64,000 nt of DNA from Streptomyces nigrescens (GTDB lineage Bacteria > Actinomycetota > Actinomycetes > Streptomycetales > Streptomycetaceae), in NCBI GenBank assembly GCA_024349765.1, contig AP026073.1:3286001-3350000 (forward strand), read 5' to 3'. A program made the position numbers and the translations under genes. This document shows, piece by piece, positions 61,501 through 64,000 of this stretch (within the stretch, counting starts at the first letter, position 1; the number at the start of each line of letters is the position of its first letter). A model generated the notes under the pieces. It made no database searches, was not told the DNA's origin, and saw nothing but the letters and a program-made list of their open reading frames with translations.

Positions 61501-62085
61501 ATGAGACTCCCCAGCACCGCGCACACCTCCCGTCCCTGGCGCATCCATGAGATCGCCGGGGACTTCCAGGTCGAGGACGTGTGGGCGCTCCCCACGCCCG
61601 GCGGTCCGGACGATCTCGCGCGCCTGGTGCGCCAGTTCAGCGGCGGTGCACCCGAACGCGGGGCCCACCACTTCTCCCTCGTACCGCGGGCCCTCTTCGC
61701 CGCGCGGTGGGCGCTCGGACACCTCTTCGGGTGGGACAAGCCGGTCGCCGGTCCCGGCAGCCGGAAGTGGACGCTGCGGGACCGGCTGCCGGCCGACCTC
61801 CGCGACGGCCCGCGGGGACCCGACCTCCGCGCGGTGCCGTTGACCTCCGTCTACCTGACGCACGACGAGTGGGTGGCCGAGATCGCCAACCGGACCGTGC
61901 GGGCGGTGATGCACATCGGCTGGGTCCCGGACGGAGCCGACGGCTACCGCGGGCAGATGGCCGTCCTCGTCAAGCCCAACGGGCCGTTCGGCACCCTCTA
62001 CATGGCGGCCATCAAGCCCTTCCGCTACCTGGGCGTCTACCCGGCGCTGTTCCGCGGGACCGGCCGCAGGTGGCAGGAGAGCTGA
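61501..62085 (+). CDS. DUF2867 family protein
   Basis: 194 aa. Begins TAHTSRPWRIHEIAGDFQVEDVWALPTPGG and continues with HHFSLVPRALFAARWALGHLFGWD, the DUF2867 pattern, ending MAVLVKPNGPFGTLYMAAIKPFRYLGVYPALFRGTGRRW. Some family members carry a NAD-binding partner; here it is alone. ATG at 61501, 12 bases after the second operator; tightly regulated by the TetR gene. Function unknown. Confidence 0.85.
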   Translation: MRLPSTAHTSRPWRIHEIAGDFQVEDVWALPTPGGPDDLARLVRQFSGGAPERGAHHFSLVPRALFAARWALGHLFGWDKPVAGPGSRKWTLRDRLPADLRDGPRGPDLRAVPLTSVYLTHDEWVAEIANRTVRAVMHIGWVPDGADGYRGQMAVLVKPNGPFGTLYMAAIKPFRYLGVYPALFRGTGRRWQES

Positions 62086-62112
62086 CGCACCGGACCTCGC
62101 GCGGACGCACCG

Positions 62113-63309
62113 TCAACCGCCGTGGCGCGGCCCGGCGGTGCGGTCGCGCCGGGCCGGGACGAGCGCTGCCAGCATCAGGACGGCGGTGACCGCGAAGGCC
62201 GCCGGATAGCCCGTCCACCCGGCGAGCACCCCGAAGCCGGCCGCGCCCACGCCCATGCCCGCGTCGTACGCGACGTTCCACAGCGCGCTCACCGTGCCGT
62301 AACCGGAAGCGGGCACGTGGGCGAACATCAGCGTCAGGGTGGCGTTCTGCGCGATGCCGAATCCGGTGCCGAAGACGGCGACACCGGCGAGCACGGCGAC
62401 CGGGCTGTCCGTCAGCGCGAGGCCGAGCGTTCCGGCGGCGGACAGCAGCAGACCGGGCAGCACCAGCCGGGAGGGCCCGTGCCGGTCGCCGTACCTGCCG
62501 GCGACCCAGCGCGCGACGACCGCGGCGAGCGGCTGGACGAACAGCGCCACTGCGACCACGCCGGCCGAGCCGGACGCCACGGCGAGCGGCAGGAACGTCA
62601 CGATGATCCCGGCCGCGAGCGCGGTGGTTCCGAAGACCGCCGCGGGCCGCAGCAGCGCCCCGTCGCGCAGCCCGGCGACCACACCCACCGACGGCCCCGC
62701 CGTCACCTCCCGGTCGGGCAGTCCGGGCACCGCGGCGACCGACACCAGCGCGACCAGCCCGGCGGCCACCGCGACCGGGCCGTACCCCACCTGCGCCACC
62801 AGCCACACGCCCAACGGCAGGCCGCACAGCGACGGCACCGCCGAGACGACGCCGACCAGCGCCAGCCCCTCCCCGCGGCGCGCGGCCGGTATGAGCGAGG
62901 CGGTCAGCGCGCCACCCGCGACGACGGCCGCCGCGAACCCCAGCCCGCGCAGGAAACAGACGACGACGATCCCCGCCATTCCGCCCGAGAGGGGCAGTAC
63001 CAGCGCGGGTGCCCCCAGGAGGAACAGGCCACCGCCCAGTACCACCCGGTAGCCGAAGCGGCCCACCAGGCGGGGAGTGGCCAACTCCCCCAGGACCGTG
63101 GCCAGCATCAGCGTTCCGGTGGCCAGGCCCGGCGCCCCGCTGCCCCCGCCGGACGCCTCGGCGTACCGCGGCACGACCGGCAACAGCAGGAAGAAGCTCG
63201 CGGAGGCACCGACCATGCTCACGAAGCGCAGCAGCAGCGCGCGGGTCACCAGCCGCGGCCGCACACCGGCCGTGCTGTCCGGGCAACGGGGGTCCATCGA
63301 TGTGGTCAT
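62113..63309 (-). CDS. MFS transporter
   Basis: 398 aa, twelve hydrophobic spans. TPRLVGRFGYRVVLGGGLFLLGAPALVL after span 2 is a loosely conserved MFS loop, and the second half has ARWVAGRYGDRHGPSRLVLPG, the loop-8/9 repeat. Exporter-like (drug or metabolite efflux) by sequence style, without narrow substrate prediction. ATG at 63309, divergent from a MocR-type regulator start at 63356 with 46 bases between. That regulator is the expected controller. Confidence 0.88.
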   Translation of the reverse strand: MTTSMDPRCPDSTAGVRPRLVTRALLLRFVSMVGASASFFLLLPVVPRYAEASGGGSGAPGLATGTLMLATVLGELATPRLVGRFGYRVVLGGGLFLLGAPALVLPLSGGMAGIVVVCFLRGLGFAAAVVAGGALTASLIPAARRGEGLALVGVVSAVPSLCGLPLGVWLVAQVGYGPVAVAAGLVALVSVAAVPGLPDREVTAGPSVGVVAGLRDGALLRPAAVFGTTALAAGIIVTFLPLAVASGSAGVVAVALFVQPLAAVVARWVAGRYGDRHGPSRLVLPGLLLSAAGTLGLALTDSPVAVLAGVAVFGTGFGIAQNATLTLMFAHVPASGYGTVSALWNVAYDAGMGVGAAGFGVLAGWTGYPAAFAVTAVLMLAALVPARRDRTAGPRHGG

Positions 63310-63325
63310 GGGGCGACGCTAAAGT

Positions 63326-63347
63326 CCGGGTGGACCCCCGGTAAGCT
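63326..63347. promoter_or_regulatory. Short divergent promoter/operator between MFS and MocR genes
   Basis: Inverted repeat CCGGG-tggacc-CCCGG at 63326-63341 and a -10-like TAAGCT at 63342-63347 just before the MocR-type GTG, in the 46-base gap. Confidence 0.4.
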
Positions 63348-63355
63348 CCAATTCC

Positions 63356-64000
63356 GTGCCGCCACAGTGGTCCGGTCTGTCGCCCGATCTCCTGGTAGCC
63401 GTCGACCGGAACAGCGGCGAACCGCTGCGCTCCCAGGTGGAACGCCAACTGCGGGACGCCATCCGCACCGGCCGGCTCCAGGTCGGCGAACGGCTGCCCT
63501 CCTCCCGCCAACTCGCCCACGAGGCCGGGCTGTCCCGCGGCCTGGTGCAGGACTGCTACGCCCAGCTCCAGGCCGAGGGCTACCTCGTGACCCGGGTCGG
63601 CTCCGCCACCAGGGTCGCCGCCGGCGCCTGCGTACCACCGTCGCCGGCCCCGCCGTCCCACCCCGAACCCCCGCGCCTGCTGGCCGACTTCCGCTGGGGC
63701 GTCCCCGACCTCCGGTCCTTTCCGCTCGGCGACTGGCTGTGGGCGATGCGCGAGGCGGGGCGCACCCTGCCCACCGCGGAACTCGACTACGGCGACCCGC
63801 GCGGCAGCGCCGTGCTCCGCGACGTCCTCGCGGGCTATCTGCGCCGGGTACGGGCCGGCGCGGCCGCCCCCGAACGGCTCGTGATCTGCTCCGGCTACGC
63901 CCAGGGCCTCGGCCTGGCCCTGCGCGCCCTGGCACGGGCCGGCATCCGCACCGTCGCCCACGAGGACCCCGGCTCACCGGCCACCCTCACCGCGGCCGCG
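63356..64000 (+). CDS. MocR-family regulator (GntR HTH + aminotransferase-like), N-terminal part
   Basis: Open frame from GTG at 63356 to the window end (215 codons, incomplete). N-terminus has the GntR winged helix: PLRSQVERQLRDAIRTGRLQVGERLPSSRQLAHEAGLSRGLVQDCYAQLQAEGYLVTRVGS. After a linker (~100-118) the fold-type I aminotransferase-like domain starts (DFRWGVPDLRSFPLGDWLWAMREA, YGDPRGSAVLRDVLAGYLRRVRGA-like, and VICSGYAQGL). MocR proteins use PLP and amino acids as effectors. Divergent from the MFS gene, so likely its regulator. Confidence 0.88.
   Translation, partial: MPPQWSGLSPDLLVAVDRNSGEPLRSQVERQLRDAIRTGRLQVGERLPSSRQLAHEAGLSRGLVQDCYAQLQAEGYLVTRVGSATRVAAGACVPPSPAPPSHPEPPRLLADFRWGVPDLRSFPLGDWLWAMREAGRTLPTAELDYGDPRGSAVLRDVLAGYLRRVRAGAAAPERLVICSGYAQGLGLALRALARAGIRTVAHEDPGSPATLTAAA

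Overview
The window is high-GC actinobacterial chromosome, most likely Streptomyces. The evidence is strong GC bias at third codon positions, GTG and TTG starts, Tat and lipoprotein export signals, a WhiB-like regulator, mycothiol-isomerase-like and DUF4132 proteins, a HelD-type RNA polymerase recycling factor and many one-component regulators. No insertion sequence, integrase, rRNA or CRISPR array was seen, and gene density is even. The first and last genes are cut by the window edges.

Layout. 1-5.9 kb: end of an MHS-type transporter, a Ser-repeat protein with a maleylpyruvate-isomerase-like domain, a stand-alone porphobilinogen deaminase (hemC) and an MmpL/RND exporter. 5.9-9 kb: a compact ketosynthase / acyl reductase / acyl carrier protein set convergent with the MmpL gene, read here as a lipid-making cassette. 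9-16 kb: a 54-aa orphan, a YjbR protein, a K+ channel, a secreted trypsin-like protease, a GH15 glucan/trehalose hydrolase and an NCS1 permease. 16-21 kb: two divergent proteins of about 760 aa; the minus-strand one is preceded by a complete tRNA-like cloverleaf abutting its start codon. 21-29.5 kb: secreted proteins, DinB protein, M64 peptidase, quinone-oxidoreductase-like enzyme with a divergent LuxR-type regulator, an internally shortened M24 protein and a GH114 lipoprotein. 29.6-34.7 kb: two tandem CoA-ester lyases (malyl-CoA type), a FUSC-like membrane protein and a Tat-exported DUF6605-type protein.

34.7-45 kb is the most distinctive block. A tightly overlapped minus-strand operon encodes 4-hydroxymandelate synthase, 4-hydroxymandelate oxidase, a phytanoyl-CoA-dioxygenase-like enzyme, a 4-hydroxyphenylglycine aminotransferase and an EamA exporter; prephenate dehydrogenase follows after a hairpin, then a WhiB-like protein. 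Together these supply and probably export 4-hydroxyphenylglycine (Hpg) or an oxidised derivative, but no nonribosomal peptide synthetase is present in the window. Upstream lies a split dihydroxyacetone-kinase locus (dhaL, dhaM, no dhaK) with an IclR-family regulator and two copies of a palindromic operator.

45-64 kb: Tat metallophosphoesterase, HelD, CAP-domain secreted protein, a polyol permease/dehydrogenase/DeoR catabolic set, an EamA/LysR pair, AI-2E family protein, a two-gene graspetide (ATP-grasp RiPP) locus, a squalene/phytoene synthase-like enzyme, a TetR regulator with two clear operators facing a DUF2867 gene, and an MFS transporter divergent from a MocR-type regulator cut by the window end.
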